From positions 1,247,501 to 1,311,500 of the forward strand of contig NC_021175.1 in assembly GCF_000385925.1 (NCBI RefSeq): a stretch of 64,000 bases of DNA, written 5' to 3'. The DNA comes from Streptococcus cristatus AS 1.3089 (GTDB lineage: Bacteria; Bacillota; Bacilli; Lactobacillales; Streptococcaceae). Below the pieces are notes generated by a model. It was not told the origin of the DNA. It did no database searches and saw nothing but the letters and a program-made list of their open reading frames with translations. Of the stretch, positions 30,415-41,264 are shown piece after piece (position 1 is the first letter of the stretch; every line of letters starts with the position of its first letter). The position numbers and the translations under genes are program-made.

Positions 30415-32700
30415 CTAGTCTCCCAATGTAACGGTTATTTTTTTCAATTTTTTCAGGTCTGTATTGACCTTCTCCTTCTGCTTGACAACCTTTGAGCCTT
30501 TGCCTTTAAAATTGACTTCCAGCCCTTGCCATTCAGCAAATTGCTCCACATTTTCCTTGGTCCAGCCATACATATCCGGCAAATCTTCAAAGTTATCACT
30601 TAAAATCAAAATCTGTTGATTGGCTTTCAGTTCTTGGCCTTCTTTTACAGAAACCTTCTTGATTTCACTGCCTGTTCCTAAGATGACTGGCTGTACCAGA
30701 TTGCGGCGAAGCTCGTCAGCCAAGCCTCCTGGGCTGATTTGATTTTTCAGCTTCAGTTGCTTGGTCAAACCATCGATAGATGGCATTTTATAGGTTGTTT
30801 CTTTTTCAACCAATTCCAAAGCAGGACTATCTCCAGTCAGATTTAAACTGTCTTTAAGCGCCACAGCTTCTTCCAAGACTGGATTGACAACTTCCTGCCA
30901 GAAAAGAGGGGAGAATTTCTCTTCGGGCTGCTGAACAGTGACATACATAATGAAATCTGGACTTTCTGCCGGCGTCATGGCTACTACGGAGTAAATGTTA
31001 TTATTCTCCCCTTCCAAATAGCCCTTATCTGTCGCAATTTGGGCTGTTCCGGATTTTACGGCCACATCTTGCCCAGCAACTTGGATAACCGGCTCACCAC
31101 CGATATTCAGGGTTCCATAGTAAGGAACGGTTCCGACCTGAATCATATAATTTCGAGTCGTTTTCGCTGCTTTTTCTGAAACTGGATGACCGACAATTTC
31201 TGGCTGAGATTTACGAGCGCTACCCGTTTTTGAGTCATAGATGGCAGAGATAAATTTCGGCTCTAACATGACACCATCATTTGACACAGCTGAAAAGGCA
31301 CGTAGCATCTGTACTTGGGTTACCCCAATCCCTTGTCCAAAGGAACTCATGGCAATGGTTACAGCATTATCTGCCGGCAGGGCACCATATTCTTCATAGC
31401 CCATCCCAAAACGAGTCGGTAAGCCAAATTTGAACTTCGATAGATAATCGATCCACTTGGCATTGCCCATATCCTGCTCAATGCGTGTCATACCAACGTT
31501 ACTTGAGAAAATAAAGCCTTGAGCATAGGTCAGGACTTGTCCTGTTGATAACCCCATGTTCACATCCCAGTCACGAATAGTAGCATCTGCGACCTTATAT
31601 TCTGAGTTATCGTATGTTCCGGTTGGGTTAAAGGACCCATTATCAATCGCTGAAGCCAGAGTCATAACTTTCATCGTTGAACCAGGCTCATACTGTGTCT
31701 GATAGAGGAGGGTATTCCAAGTTTTCAAATGCTCAGCATTCAATCCATCTTTGGTATCCGCATTATAAGTCGGACGCTGGGTCGTTGCTAAAATTTCACC
31801 TGTCTTAGCACTGACCAAAGTCGCACTGACAAATTTACCCTTAGCTTTTTCTTGGAAGGCATCCATTCGCGTTTCCAAGTAGGTCTGCAGCTGGGCAGAA
31901 AGGGTTGTGTAAACATCTTTTCCATCCTCTGTCTTGACAGAAACTTCCTCTGAGCCTGGTATGATGTTCCCATTGCGGTCTTTTTCGTAAGTAACAATAC
32001 CATTCTGACCACCCAAGATACGGTCTAGCGACTCCTCCATACCAGATTTCCCTACAAGCGTTTTATTGCCGTCCTTATCCTCTTGCATCTGAGCCTGACC
32101 GATGAATTGGGAAGCAAAGATTCCGTTATTGTAGCTACGGTTGGGGCTGGTTGTAAAGCCAATCCCCTCTATCTTCGCTTCCTCCATGGCCTGACGGATG
32201 GAACTCATGGTGCTGTAAGTAATCCCGTTTCCTTGAGAACCAAAAGATACCTGTTTTAAATCCTTTTGCGAAAGTTGTTGCTTAACATAATCCTTATCCA
32301 TTTCCAGATATTGGTTGAAAATATCAGCCACCTTATCATACTGGGATTCCTCTACATAGAGGACTTTACCAGAGGCAGACTTATAATTCTTGTCAATGAT
32401 AGCATAAACGTTATAGGTTGTCGCATCTTCCGCAATGGGTACACCATTTCGGTCATAGATGGTTCCCCGCTTGGCAGCAACGACGACTGTCTTCTGGTGC
32501 ACTTGTTTAGCACCTTTTGACAAATTAACACCAAATTTCTGATCTGTTCCGATAATGGTCGCAAAATTAATCAAGAAAATGAAAAAAAGAAAGACTGCCA
32601 AGGCACTCATGCTTTTTCCAACTTTTCGTCGATTGTATTCCGGGTTTTGTCTATTTTTTAAAGCATATCGCTGAATTTTTTTAAAAAATCTATTACTCAT
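30415..32700 (-). CDS. pbp2x: Penicillin-binding protein 2X (division transpeptidase)
   Basis: Class B PBP that crosslinks septal peptidoglycan with FtsW; a main beta-lactam resistance determinant in streptococci. The 761 residues begin with one membrane anchor (about 30-50) and a pedestal domain. The transpeptidase motifs are STMK near residue 340, SSN in FIFSSNVGM, and KSG in VKSGTAQ near 547. Two PASTA domains close the protein (about 640-760). The motifs are unaltered here. Its start overlaps ftsL by 8 bp. Confidence 0.96.
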   Translation of the reverse strand: MSNRFFKKIQRYALKNRQNPEYNRRKVGKSMSALAVFLFFIFLINFATIIGTDQKFGVNLSKGAKQVHQKTVVVAAKRGTIYDRNGVPIAEDATTYNVYAIIDKNYKSASGKVLYVEESQYDKVADIFNQYLEMDKDYVKQQLSQKDLKQVSFGSQGNGITYSTMSSIRQAMEEAKIEGIGFTTSPNRSYNNGIFASQFIGQAQMQEDKDGNKTLVGKSGMEESLDRILGGQNGIVTYEKDRNGNIIPGSEEVSVKTEDGKDVYTTLSAQLQTYLETRMDAFQEKAKGKFVSATLVSAKTGEILATTQRPTYNADTKDGLNAEHLKTWNTLLYQTQYEPGSTMKVMTLASAIDNGSFNPTGTYDNSEYKVADATIRDWDVNMGLSTGQVLTYAQGFIFSSNVGMTRIEQDMGNAKWIDYLSKFKFGLPTRFGMGYEEYGALPADNAVTIAMSSFGQGIGVTQVQMLRAFSAVSNDGVMLEPKFISAIYDSKTGSARKSQPEIVGHPVSEKAAKTTRNYMIQVGTVPYYGTLNIGGEPVIQVAGQDVAVKSGTAQIATDKGYLEGENNNIYSVVAMTPAESPDFIMYVTVQQPEEKFSPLFWQEVVNPVLEEAVALKDSLNLTGDSPALELVEKETTYKMPSIDGLTKQLKLKNQISPGGLADELRRNLVQPVILGTGSEIKKVSVKEGQELKANQQILILSDNFEDLPDMYGWTKENVEQFAEWQGLEVNFKGKGSKVVKQKEKVNTDLKKLKKITVTLGD

Positions 32701-33013
32701 TGGTTGTACTCACTGTCTTACGATTTCCCTTTTGGAGCTTCATATCCTGAGAGCTAGCCAGCTGGGATAGCCTTTCATAACGTGTCAATTCATTTACTTC
32801 TTGCTTGATATCATCCAGTTCAGCCTGCTCCGACTCAATCTGAGCGTTGATTTCAGTCAAATCATGGTTGACCTGCAGCAGCTTGGTCTGCATAAACACA
32901 ATACTGACTGCAAGGATAATCGCTGTTAAAATAATGGAGCCATAGAAGGCTTTTTCGACTCGAGAAAATTTCCGAATCCGTTTTTGAATAGGGTGTTGCT
33001 TTCTTTCTGCCAT
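32693..33013 (-). CDS. ftsL: Cell division protein FtsL
   Basis: A 106-residue bitopic protein with a basic cytoplasmic head ([18 protein letters not shown]), one membrane helix (about 27-48) and an extracytoplasmic coiled coil ([20 protein letters not shown]). It works with DivIB and FtsB at the septum. It lies 5 bp after rsmH and overlaps pbp2x. Confidence 0.92.
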   Translation of the reverse strand: MAERKQHPIQKRIRKFSRVEKAFYGSIILTAIILAVSIVFMQTKLLQVNHDLTEINAQIESEQAELDDIKQEVNELTRYERLSQLASSQDMKLQKGNRKTVSTTNE

Positions 33014-33018
33014 GAAAC

Positions 33019-33969
33019 TTACTCATGCACCTTCCTAGCCACGCGCAATTTCGCAGAATGGGCGCGATTATTGGCTTCTAATTCTTCTTTGCTTGGTAAA
33101 ATGGGTTTGCGTGAAACTAACTCCAGCTTGGGCTGCAAATCATCTGGAATGAAAGGCAGACCTTTGGGAACATCTACGGTTGAAGCTTCTTTAAACAGTT
33201 GCTTGGTCAGACGATCTTCCAGCGAATGAAAGGTAATCACTGAAATACGCCCACCTACTGCCAACAAATCAATGGCCTGCTGAATGGATTCGTCAGCCGC
33301 TCCCAACTCGTCATTGACTTCAATCCGAATAGCCTGAAAAATCTGCTTAGCTGGATGACCTTTTTTCTTCAGTTCCTTAGCAGGTTTGGCCGATTTAATA
33401 ATCTCAGCCAGCTCTGTTGTTGTTTCGATAGGCTTGATTTCTCTTGCCTGCTCGATCTTACGGGCAATCTGCTTGGAAAACTTATCTTCACCATATTTGA
33501 AAAAAATACGGACTAAATCGTTGTAAGGATATTGATTCACAACTTGGTAAGCTGTCAAGGCAGCTTCTTGATTCATCCGCATATCCAACGGTGCGTCCTG
33601 CTTATAAGAAAAACCACGCTCCCGCTCATCTAGCTGCGGACTAGATACGCCCAAGTCGTAACAAATTCCATCAATCTTCTCGACCCCTACTTCATTCAAA
33701 CAAGTCTTGAGATTGCGGAAATTATCCTTGATAAAGGTCACCATGCCCCGCTCAATATAGGGAGCCAGACGTTTTTTGGCATTATCAATCGCAGTCTGAT
33801 CCTGGTCAAAAGCATACAAATGCCCCTTGTCTCCCAGCTTGCTCAAAAGATACTCGCTATGACCAGCTCCGCCCAAGGTTGCATCAACATAGATGCCATC
33901 TGGCTGAACATCAAGCTGGTCAATCGTTTCATGAAGAAGTACGGTAATGTGATGAAATTCTTTTGTCAT
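33019..33969 (-). CDS. rsmH: 16S rRNA (cytosine-N4)-methyltransferase RsmH
   Basis: Methylates N4 of C1402 in 16S rRNA, the same base that RsmI (also in this window) modifies on the ribose. The 316 residues show the SAM motif [16 protein letters not shown] near residue 28, [18 protein letters not shown], and the C-terminal [16 protein letters not shown]. It opens the division cluster. Confidence 0.97.
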   Translation of the reverse strand: MTKEFHHITVLLHETIDQLDVQPDGIYVDATLGGAGHSEYLLSKLGDKGHLYAFDQDQTAIDNAKKRLAPYIERGMVTFIKDNFRNLKTCLNEVGVEKIDGICYDLGVSSPQLDERERGFSYKQDAPLDMRMNQEAALTAYQVVNQYPYNDLVRIFFKYGEDKFSKQIARKIEQAREIKPIETTTELAEIIKSAKPAKELKKKGHPAKQIFQAIRIEVNDELGAADESIQQAIDLLAVGGRISVITFHSLEDRLTKQLFKEASTVDVPKGLPFIPDDLQPKLELVSRKPILPSKEELEANNRAHSAKLRVARKVHE

Positions 33970-34114
33970 ATCCTATCTATTATATCACATTCATGTATAA
34001 AAAAAAATTTAAAAGAATATGTCAGTTTTTGATAGGTTGACTTATAGCTTTTGCAAGTCACTTTCAGATATTTACCACTTGGCCTACGAGCCTCTACCAG
34101 TCAGCGAAAAGCCC

Positions 34115-34142
34115 TTGCGGGCATGCCACATTTTGCTATAAT
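34115..34142 (+). promoter_or_regulatory. Promoter TTGCGG-16-TATAAT for the MFS gene
   Basis: TTGCGG (34115-34120) and TATAAT (34137-34142), spacer 16 bp. The leader contains a small GGAATG/CATTCC hairpin before the ribosome binding site AAAGGAG at 34202-34208. Confidence 0.7.
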
Positions 34143-34215
34143 CATAACTACCAATGCATTGCGAGTTGGAATGCCTTCACATTCCGAAATTGATACATCC
34201 CAAAGGAGATTTATT

Positions 34216-35439
34216 ATGAAACTTGCTTTAAGAAATAGACTATTTGCCTTTATCAGTCTGTCACGGATATTTAATATCTTAGGCTCTTCTATCTATAATA
34301 TCGTTTTTATCGTATTTGCTTCTAGCATGCCCCAGCCCAAGTTTGCAGTCGGTATTGCCAACTTTATCGTTCTTATCCCTACCTTTTTCACAGTCTTTGT
34401 CGGGATGCAAGCTGATAAAACCCATCAAAAGGCTCGCTGGCTTATTCATCTAGGTTACCTGCAAGCCTTCCTCTTCATCCTAGTCGCCCTCCTGACCAAG
34501 TCTGCCTCCTACCTCGCCTTTGCTACCGTCTGCTTTCTCAATATCTTTTCTGATATTATCAGCGACTATCGCAGTGGCCTACAGATGCCTATCTTACAGA
34601 AAAATATAGAAGAGAAAGATTTGATGGAAGCTTACTCCTTTACTCAACTTCTTACTTTTTTAGGAAATTTTGCTGGGCAAGCCTTGGGTGTCTGGCTACT
34701 TAGTATCAGCCAGCAGAATTTCGCTATGGTCGCCCTCATCAACGCCCTCTGCTTCCTACTCTCCTCAAGTACCCTCTATCTGATTCGCCAAAAACTCACT
34801 CATGACGCCCCAGCTATTGCAGAGCAAAAGCTTCCTTTCAAAAAACAAATGAAAGACCTTTACCAGAATGTCCAAATGATTTTTGAACAAGAAAAAATCG
34901 GAAACTTCCTGCTAGTGTTGCTTCAAGTCCTCCTCTTAAACGCATTGGCCGGCTCCATCATGGGACTCTACAATCTCTACTTATTGGATCACCCATTTTG
35001 GGGACTAAACCTGAGCCAGTCTCTGCTCATTATCGAGTCCTGCACAGTGATTGGGATTATCTCCGCCAGTGCCTTCTCAAATGATTATTTTTCCAAGCTC
35101 TCTCTGATGCGACTCGTCGTTTGGTGCTCGCTAGCTCTGCTCCTCCTAGGACTCAGCAATTTACTCCAAGCTCCTGCTCTCTTAGGAATTTTCTTTCTTA
35201 CCTTTCTCATGTATATCTCTGGAAAAATCAATCCTAAAATCAACAGCATGCTGCTGAGTAAACTTCCCGCGGAAGTATTGGCCCAAACCTCCAACTTTCT
35301 TACCATGCTCTTTACCTTTTCCATTCCACTGGGAAGCATGATTTTTACCAGCCTCGGTCTGTGGAATATGGGAAGCGCTTGGTTGGTCTTCTCTCTGCTT
35401 GCTGGTGTCTGCCTTCTGCTCAGCTTCAAAAACAACTAG
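34216..35439 (+). CDS. Major facilitator superfamily exporter
   Basis: A 407-residue, twelve-helix transporter. The start at 34216 (MKLALRNRLFAFISLSR) is supported by AAAGGAG 7 nt upstream; the open frame extends further up but crosses the promoter. GMQADKTHQKARWLIHLGYL between helices 2 and 3 is the MFS loop motif, and the layout is like macrolide-efflux type exporters. The substrate cannot be told. Monocistronic, with a type 1 repeat as its apparent terminator. Confidence 0.85.
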   Translation: MKLALRNRLFAFISLSRIFNILGSSIYNIVFIVFASSMPQPKFAVGIANFIVLIPTFFTVFVGMQADKTHQKARWLIHLGYLQAFLFILVALLTKSASYLAFATVCFLNIFSDIISDYRSGLQMPILQKNIEEKDLMEAYSFTQLLTFLGNFAGQALGVWLLSISQQNFAMVALINALCFLLSSSTLYLIRQKLTHDAPAIAEQKLPFKKQMKDLYQNVQMIFEQEKIGNFLLVLLQVLLLNALAGSIMGLYNLYLLDHPFWGLNLSQSLLIIESCTVIGIISASAFSNDYFSKLSLMRLVVWCSLALLLLGLSNLLQAPALLGIFFLTFLMYISGKINPKINSMLLSKLPAEVLAQTSNFLTMLFTFSIPLGSMIFTSLGLWNMGSAWLVFSLLAGVCLLLSFKNN

Positions 35440-35470
35440 AGTAAAAACCGTCACAATTCCATACAAAAAA

Positions 35471-35646
35471 GAGGCTGGGACTTTTGTCCTAGCCTCTCAA
35501 TTGGCTTTGGATTGTCAAGCAAGACGCAGTGGTTGAGTAGGCTCTACTAGGCTGATTTCATCAGCTTTTACAGCCCTACTCAACTGTGCGGAGGTGAGAC
35601 GACGAAATCGAATTCTAACGAATTACCGATTTCTGTCCCACTCTCT
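35471..35646 (+). repeat. Dispersed ~170-bp intergenic repeat, type 1, copy C
   Basis: Full copy beginning GAGGCTGGGACTTTTGTCC and ending TGTCCCACTCTCT. It lies between the convergent MFS and htpX genes and ends 2 bp from the htpX stop. Variants here are GGTGAGACGACG and a TTGTCAAGCAAG segment. Confidence 0.85.
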
Positions 35647-35647
35647 C

Positions 35648-36544
35648 TTACATATTTTTCAATCTTTCTATCCGATCAGAAATTGGTGGGTGAGTATAAA
35701 AGAGCTTTTGTAAGCCACCCTTTTTCTTCGGGTCATTGATGTAGAGCGCTGCACTAGCATCATCTACATGGTGCTCCATAGGCTGGCTATTGTCTAGCTT
35801 CAGCAGGGCATTGATCATGCCCTTAGGATTTCGGGTCAACTCAACACTTGAAGCGTCTGCCAAATACTCACGTTGACGGGAAATGGCCAATTGCACCAAT
35901 GTTGCAGCAAGCGGCGCCAAGAGAAGAGCCAGCAGAGAGACAATCATCAAAATAATTCCTAAGCCATTGTCATTGTCCCGATCGTTTCTTCGACGGCCAC
36001 CACCGCCATACCACATCATGCGCCCAGCCATGCTAGATAGCATCGTGACAGCACTTGTAAGTGCCACGGCGATTGTCGAAATGCGAATATCATAATTGCG
36101 AATGTGACTGACTTCATGCCCCATTACACTTTCAAGCTCCTCTCGATTCATGAGAGCAAGTAATCCAGTTGTCGCAGCCACGGCCGCATTCTCAGGCTTT
36201 GAGCCAGTCGCAAAGGCATTGGGCGAGGCATCTTCTACTATGTAGACCCGAGGCATAGGAATCTGTGCCACCATGGCCATATCCTGCACAACGTGATAGA
36301 GTTCAGGCGCTTCCTGCTCGGACACTTCCCTCGCACCATTCATCGACATGACAATCTCTGTGGACTGAAAAATCATACTGACAGCATAAATGCCACCGAT
36401 AATAAAGGCAATGGCCATCCCACCAAAGGGAGAATCGAGCCAAAGATAGCCGACAGCTGCTCCAATCAAAGCTAAAAGAGCAAAGAAGGCGACGAGGAGA
36501 ACCCAAGTACGCCTTTTATTGCTGGCAATTTGGTCAAACAACAT
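35648..36544 (-). CDS. htpX: HtpX-type zinc metalloprotease
   Basis: Membrane protease for quality control of membrane proteins. About 298 residues with two N-terminal helices, then the zinc motif [11 protein letters not shown] (HExxH), two more helices, and the third ligand region [16 protein letters not shown]. The start at 36544 ([14 protein letters not shown]) has AGGTGG just upstream; a GTG three codons earlier overlaps the lemA stop and is less likely. It forms an operon with lemA. Confidence 0.94.
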   Translation of the reverse strand: MLFDQIASNKRRTWVLLVAFFALLALIGAAVGYLWLDSPFGGMAIAFIIGGIYAVSMIFQSTEIVMSMNGAREVSEQEAPELYHVVQDMAMVAQIPMPRVYIVEDASPNAFATGSKPENAAVAATTGLLALMNREELESVMGHEVSHIRNYDIRISTIAVALTSAVTMLSSMAGRMMWYGGGGRRRNDRDNDNGLGIILMIVSLLALLLAPLAATLVQLAISRQREYLADASSVELTRNPKGMINALLKLDNSQPMEHHVDDASAALYINDPKKKGGLQKLFYTHPPISDRIERLKNM

Positions 36545-36553
36545 AGTGGCCAC

Positions 36554-37117
36554 CTACCCCAAATCGCTAAAATCCACTTTAGGAACAGCCTTTTCTTCCT
36601 CTGGTGTCTCCAAGAAATCTGCTGCTTTAAAGCCAAACATACCTGCAATGACATTACTTGGGAAAGTTTCCATTTTGACATTGTAGTTGCTGGTTACTGA
36701 ATTGTAAAGCTGACGAGAATAAGCAATCTTATTTTCTGTATTTGTCAACTCTTCCTGAAGTTTCAAGTAGTTTGTATTTGCCTTAAGGTCTGGGTAATTT
36801 TCAGCAACCGCAAAGATACCAGAAATTGAACGAGTCAGGGCATCACTAGCCTCCATAGCTTGGGCAGGTGATGAGGCAGCAGCTACTTGGTTACGCAATC
36901 GAGTAACATTTTCCAAGGTTGATTTCTCATATTTTCCATAACCTTTAACCGTCTCCAAAAGGTTGGGAATCAGGTCATTTCGGCGCTTGAGCTGGACATC
37001 AATCTGACTCCAAGCCTCTTGAGTTTGCATACGGCTTTTAACAAGACCATTGTAAACAGAAATCACGAAAATAGCTACAACTGCCACAACCGCAAGAATA
37101 ATAAAAAACATGGACAT
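36554..37117 (-). CDS. lemA: LemA family protein
   Basis: A 187-residue protein with one N-terminal membrane helix (about 3-22) followed by a long helical bundle, including [20 protein letters not shown] and [17 protein letters not shown], the LemA hallmark. It usually pairs with htpX, as here with 9 bp between them. Molecular function is not established. Confidence 0.92.
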   Translation of the reverse strand: MSMFFIILAVVAVVAIFVISVYNGLVKSRMQTQEAWSQIDVQLKRRNDLIPNLLETVKGYGKYEKSTLENVTRLRNQVAAASSPAQAMEASDALTRSISGIFAVAENYPDLKANTNYLKLQEELTNTENKIAYSRQLYNSVTSNYNVKMETFPSNVIAGMFGFKAADFLETPEEEKAVPKVDFSDLG

Positions 37118-37181
37118 AATAAAGATACTCCTTATGATTTGATCCCATTTATTATAACAAAAAAAGCTCGACCTGTCTTTC

Positions 37182-37238
37182 TTGACAATTCATCCTAAAA
37201 GGAATATTCTTTACTTGGAAATAGACCGACTGTCGGTC
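37182..37238 (+). promoter_or_regulatory. Promoter TTGACA-17-TATTCT with a TetR-type operator
   Basis: TTGACA (37182-37187) and TATTCT (37205-37210) have a 17-bp spacer. Just downstream, 37224-37238 reads GACCGAC-T-GTCGGTC, a perfect 7-bp-arm palindrome of the kind bound by TetR-family repressors. The gene behind it is broken, so this control region is an orphan. Confidence 0.7.
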
Positions 37239-37275
37239 GAATAGATTTTGACAAAAAAGAAACCATCATGGTCAG

Positions 37276-37542
37276 TAAAGGGGAACCATTGGAATTATCT
37301 CCCAATTGGGCTATGTCATCTCCTATGCCTCTATGGGCTGGATTGCAGATCATATTTTCAAGCCCTTGCTCACTCCAACAGGGAGTCTGGCAACAAGCCT
37401 AGGAAAAATACTTGGAACTGGTAGCGGCCGAGGCTACGGTCTGCTCTTTATCCTATCCGGTATCTCTATCAGCGTCGGTGCTTATCTGCTGTCCCGCCAG
37501 AAATCTGTCAAAGAACTAGAGCAAGCTTCTTCACCTGCCTAG
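37276..37542 (+). pseudogene. C-terminal remnant of an MFS efflux transporter
   Basis: The frame reads IGIISQLGYVISYASMGWIA and continues through a GYGLLFILSGISISVGAYLL membrane helix to a hydrophilic end. This is the last two or three helices of an MFS exporter. It has no proper start: TAA precedes it in frame, and the ATG at 37269 enters another frame. The promoter and TetR-type operator just upstream are intact. I read it as an efflux gene removed by internal deletion, leaving control region and tail. Confidence 0.7.
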
Positions 37543-37670
37543 AAAATAAAATATAGAAATCAAGGCAAGTCAGTATCTAATCCTTGGAGACACAAGAATC
37601 CAATCGTCAGAAACACCTTGCCACGTTTTATGATATAATAGAATGAATACTGACAAACAAGGATAAAACT

Positions 37671-38534
37671 ATGACACCGCAAGAATTTTACCGGCTCTTG
37701 GCCCAGCAGGGAATTGAGCTGACTGACCCCCAGAAAGACCAGTTTGAGCGTTATTTTGAGCTTTTGGTCGAATGGAATGAAAAAATCAATCTGACAGCTA
37801 TCACGGAGAAAAACGAAGTCTATCTCAAGCATTTCTATGATTCAATTGCGCCCGTTTTGCAAGGCCTGATTGATAATCAAGAGCTTAAGCTACTGGATAT
37901 CGGAGCAGGTGCAGGCTTTCCCAGCCTCCCCATGAAAATCATCTGCCCTCAGCTGGATGTAACTATCATTGACTCCCTCAACAAACGGATCAACTTCCTC
38001 AAACTGCTGGCAGAGGAGCTCGAGCTAGACAAGGTTCACTTCTACCACGGCCGCGCAGAAGACTTCGCTCAGGACAAGACTTTTAGGGCTCAATTTGACT
38101 TAGTCACCGCCCGTGCGGTTGCTCGCATGCAAGTTTTATCTGAACTGACCATCCCCTATCTAAAAGTAGGTGGCAAGCTCCTAGCGCTCAAGGCTTCAAA
38201 TGCTCCAGAAGAACTGGACGAAGCCAAAAATGCCTTGAACCTACTATTTAGCAAGGTCCAAGACAATCTCAGCTATGCCCTACCAAACGGCGACCCCCGC
38301 TTTATCACAGTGGTGGAAAAGAAGAAAGAAACACCAAATAAATACCCCCGCAAAGCCGGCATGCCAAACAAAGACCATTATAAGACGAAGACATTCGTCA
38401 GTCTTGTCAATAACTTCCAAGACATTAATTTGGGCAATGCCATCTATGATGATCGAGTATTTAAAATTTTATACACCAACTATTTTCGAAAAGCTTTCAT
38501 GCTTTTCAAGCCTCTTACAATCACTTTGCTATAA
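37671..38534 (+). CDS. rsmG: 16S rRNA (guanine-N7)-methyltransferase RsmG with a frameshifted, extended tail
   Basis: Methylates N7 of G527 in 16S rRNA; loss gives low-level streptomycin resistance in many bacteria. The SAM-binding motif [16 protein letters not shown] near residue 75 and the catalytic core are normal. The family ends in [14 protein letters not shown] at 237 residues. Here residues 231-234 are MPNK, but then the frame continues DHYKTKTF for about 50 unrelated residues to 287. One extra A after AACAAA would restore K-R-P-L-stop exactly at the ancestral site (about 38383). An extended -10 (TGATATAAT, 37631-37639) lies upstream. Confidence 0.92.
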   Translation: MTPQEFYRLLAQQGIELTDPQKDQFERYFELLVEWNEKINLTAITEKNEVYLKHFYDSIAPVLQGLIDNQELKLLDIGAGAGFPSLPMKIICPQLDVTIIDSLNKRINFLKLLAEELELDKVHFYHGRAEDFAQDKTFRAQFDLVTARAVARMQVLSELTIPYLKVGGKLLALKASNAPEELDEAKNALNLLFSKVQDNLSYALPNGDPRFITVVEKKKETPNKYPRKAGMPNKDHYKTKTFVSLVNNFQDINLGNAIYDDRVFKILYTNYFRKAFMLFKPLTITLL

Positions 38535-38593
38535 ATCAACTCTATCTTTTGGTATAATAAACTCAGGAAATTTCTACTAGAAAAGGACATTTT

Positions 38594-39421
38594 ATGAAAC
38601 TCATTTCTTGGAACATTGACTCTCTCAACGCTGCCTTAACCAGTGATTCTGCCCGCGCTAAGCTCTCTCAGGCTGTCCTTCAGACCTTGCAAGCAGAAAA
38701 TGCAGATATTATCGCTATTCAGGAAACAAAGCTATCTGCTAAAGGCCCTACTAAAAAACATCTTGAGATTTTGGAAGAACTCTTCCCAGGCTATGAAAAT
38801 ACTTGGCGCTCGTCTCAAGAGCCAGCTCGCAAGGGCTATGCAGGAACCATGTTCCTCTACAAAAAAGAACTGACGCCAATCGTAACTTTCCCTGAAATCG
38901 GCGCTCCGTCAACCATGGATGTCGAAGGTCGCATCATTACGCTGGAGTTTGACAATTTCTTCGTCACTCAGGTCTATACGCCCAATGCTGGCGATGGTCT
39001 TAAACGCTTGGAAGAACGTCAGGTCTGGGATGTCAAATACGCTGAATACTTGGCATCACTGGATGAACAAAAACCAGTCCTCGCTACTGGTGATTACAAT
39101 GTAGCCCACAAGGAAATCGACTTGGCCAATCCTGCCAGCAACCGCCGTTCACCAGGCTTTACCGATGAAGAGCGTGCCGGTTTCACCAACCTGCTGGCTA
39201 AAGGCTTTACCGATACCTTCCGCCATTTGCACGGTGATATCCCTAACCAATACACTTGGTGGGCGCAACGCAGCAAGACCTCTAAAATCAACAATACAGG
39301 CTGGAGAATCGACTACTGGCTGACCAGCAACCGCGTAGCTGATAAGGTAACCAAGTCTGATATGATCGACTCTGGTGCACGCCAAGACCATACACCGATT
39401 GTCATGGAAATTGAACTTTAA
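38594..39421 (+). CDS. xth: Exodeoxyribonuclease III / AP endonuclease
   Basis: DNA-repair nuclease of the exonuclease III family (ExoA in pneumococcus). The 275 residues include MKLISWNIDSLNAAL, the metal ligand motif IQETKLS, the TGDYNVAHKEIDLANP catalytic loop and the end RQDHTPIVMEIEL with the active His. An extended -10 TGGTATAAT (38550-38558) precedes it. The gene after it starts 12 bp downstream. Confidence 0.95.
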   Translation: MKLISWNIDSLNAALTSDSARAKLSQAVLQTLQAENADIIAIQETKLSAKGPTKKHLEILEELFPGYENTWRSSQEPARKGYAGTMFLYKKELTPIVTFPEIGAPSTMDVEGRIITLEFDNFFVTQVYTPNAGDGLKRLEERQVWDVKYAEYLASLDEQKPVLATGDYNVAHKEIDLANPASNRRSPGFTDEERAGFTNLLAKGFTDTFRHLHGDIPNQYTWWAQRSKTSKINNTGWRIDYWLTSNRVADKVTKSDMIDSGARQDHTPIVMEIEL

Positions 39422-39432
39422 GGAGGAATCCG

Positions 39433-39819
39433 ATGGACTATCAAGCTGTCATTCCTGAATTTGTGGTTTCTGACATCGAAAAATCACGCCACTTCTACTG
39501 CGACTTGCTGGGATTCTCTGTCGAATACGAGCGTCCCGAGGAGAAATTCCTCTTCCTCTCACTTGAAGACTGCCAGCTCATGTTAGAAGAAGGCAGCGCC
39601 GAAGAGTTAGACCAACTGACCTATCCTTTCGGCCGTGGTGTCAATATTTCCTTTGGCATTAAGGATGTCCCCCAGCTCTACCAAAAACTGCAGGAAGTTG
39701 ATTATCCCATCCATCGTCCCCTGACGAAAAGAGAATTTCGCGTAGGAGATAGCTTTATTTATCCTCATGAATTTGCGCTTTTGGATCCGGATGGATATTT
39801 TCTACGATTTAGTGAATAA
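39433..39819 (+). CDS. Glyoxalase/bleomycin-resistance-fold protein
   Basis: A 128-residue vicinal-oxygen-chelate protein: two beta-alpha-beta-beta-beta units, with IPEFVVSDIEKSRHFYCDLLG at the front and FALLDPDGYFLRFSE at the end. It may bind a metal and a small ligand or antibiotic. The start has AAGGAGG 5 nt upstream, and it is cotranscribed with the exonuclease gene. Substrate unknown. Confidence 0.82.
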   Translation: MDYQAVIPEFVVSDIEKSRHFYCDLLGFSVEYERPEEKFLFLSLEDCQLMLEEGSAEELDQLTYPFGRGVNISFGIKDVPQLYQKLQEVDYPIHRPLTKREFRVGDSFIYPHEFALLDPDGYFLRFSE

Positions 39820-39825
39820 GAAGAG

Positions 39826-39980
39826 TCTGGGACAAAAGTCCGACCTCAAATATAAAAAGCGAACAAAACTAGTTTTCTGGTAATCAGAATTCTGCTTTGT
39901 TCGCTTTTCGCATTTAATTATAGATTTGAAGGGCTTAATAATTAAGATTTTTAAAAATTGAAATCTTTTTGTCTCAAACT
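39826..39980 (+). repeat. Dispersed ~155-bp intergenic repeat, type 2, copy 2
   Basis: GTCTGGGACAAAAGTCCGACC to CTTTTTGTCTCAAACT, nearly the same as 16826-16980, with the AAAAGCGAACAAAA / TTTGTTCGCTTTT hairpin conserved. It begins 7 bp after the glyoxalase-like gene and probably terminates it. Confidence 0.8.
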
Positions 39981-40133
39981 CTCTCAATTGTCTTTGGATT
40001 GTCGAGCAAGACGCAGTGGTTGAGTGGGCTCTACTACGCTGATTTCATCAGCTTTTACAGCCCTACTCAACTGTGCGGAGGTGGGACGACGAAATCGAAT
40101 TCTAACGAATTACCGATTTCTGTCCCACTCTCT
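39981..40133 (+). repeat. Dispersed ~170-bp intergenic repeat, type 1, copy D
   Basis: Joined head to tail with the preceding type 2 copy, as in the pair at 16826-17136. It lacks the first end hairpin and ends TGTCCCACTCTCT, 36 bp before the tmcAL stop. Confidence 0.8.
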
Positions 40134-40168
40134 ATTTACAAGTAAATTTCTCAAATCTATCTATACTA

Positions 40169-41263
40169 TCAGAGGGGATTTTTTAGTGGAAAGCGTCCAA
40201 AATTCTGCTCCGTCAGTACAGGATTGCCCAGCTGATAAACTTTATCAGCCTGCTGGGTCAGACTATCCCATGGCTCCTTGCCGATACGGCTGACGAGTTC
40301 AACCTTTCCCTTAAATCTGGCCAAATGCTGGCGCCCCTGCTCGGAAAAGCCTAAGATATGGATTCTTGATGGAAGCTCTTCTTGTCTAGCTCCGACCAGG
40401 ATATAGGTCAGCAGACGCCGAACCCGAGCCTTGGTATAGCGCTTGGTCACCACCTGCTCAACTAGCTCTTCTATGGTCTCACTGCTTTTCAAGGCCTCTC
40501 TAATCCTGACGGCCAACTCCTGATTGACCTGATAAAAGTCTGTCAAATCCGGACTTGTCACTATCTGGTAACGGAGATAAGGAAAGAGGTCTGACCAGGT
40601 CACCTTGGGTGCCATGTCAAGCAAGTGATAGGCTGGGGTGAATTTTTTGAGAAAGTCTGGCTGATCCAAATTCTGACGAAGGGCAGTTGCGGAGGCGAAT
40701 TTCTGATTAGCAGCCAAAGAATGATAGCCAGCCCCCTGACGTTGAATGGGACAAAGCGTGATTGCCTTTCCTGCCACAGCCTTGGCATAGGCCAAGCCCA
40801 AGATATGATTGGGAGTAGAGCCTGAGAAATTGAGCCCTGCAAACTCCTGCCACATGGCCTGTGTCTTCTGAGGATAAGATAGGGAGTCAGGCAAGCCAGC
40901 CAGATAAGCCTCCATCTGCTCTGCCTTCTCGCCATAGACACTCGAAATACTCTCATAGTCCAACACTTCCTCAGTTCCAAAAGTCAGATGCTCAATGCCC
41001 AGTCTCTCTAAGATGTCTACTGCCCCCTTAGCGAAAAAGTCTGCCGCCTGAACGCTGATCAAGAAAGGTAGCTCGAGAACCAGATCCGCTCCAGCTTCCA
41101 AAGCCATCTGCGCCCGAGTCCACTTGTCCACGATAGCCGGCTCCCCTCGCTGAACAAAATTGCCGCTCATAGCGATAATTTTCAGGCCAGAAGATTGATC
41201 CAGCAGATATTTGTGCCCATTATGAAAAGGATTAAACTCTGCGATAATACCGGTGACTGTCAT
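40169..41263 (-). CDS. tmcAL: tRNA(Met) cytidine acetate ligase
   Basis: Acetylates C34 of elongator tRNA-Met using acetate and ATP, by a nucleotidyltransferase mechanism. The 364 residues start [20 protein letters not shown] with the HxGH nucleotidyltransferase motif. I place the start at 41263, with GGAG 7 nt upstream; the longer open frame runs into the methyltransferase gene. It is the last gene of the yqeG cluster. Confidence 0.92.
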   Translation of the reverse strand: MTVTGIIAEFNPFHNGHKYLLDQSSGLKIIAMSGNFVQRGEPAIVDKWTRAQMALEAGADLVLELPFLISVQAADFFAKGAVDILERLGIEHLTFGTEEVLDYESISSVYGEKAEQMEAYLAGLPDSLSYPQKTQAMWQEFAGLNFSGSTPNHILGLAYAKAVAGKAITLCPIQRQGAGYHSLAANQKFASATALRQNLDQPDFLKKFTPAYHLLDMAPKVTWSDLFPYLRYQIVTSPDLTDFYQVNQELAVRIREALKSSETIEELVEQVVTKRYTKARVRRLLTYILVGARQEELPSRIHILGFSEQGRQHLARFKGKVELVSRIGKEPWDSLTQQADKVYQLGNPVLTEQNFGRFPLKNPL

Positions 41264-41264
41264 C

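Noticed and set aside
30415..32700. Mosaic or resistance-type pbp2x
   Set aside because: The STMK, SSN and KSG motifs are of the normal form, and mosaic blocks cannot be judged without reference alleles.
34051..34215. 55-residue N-terminal extension of the MFS protein
   Set aside because: It crosses the promoter and leader; the ATG at 34216 has a proper ribosome binding site and begins the usual first helix.
37306..37542. 78-residue frame as a real small membrane protein
   Set aside because: It starts with a TTG without a ribosome binding site, and the reading frame matches transporter sequence further upstream to a stop, so it is a remnant.
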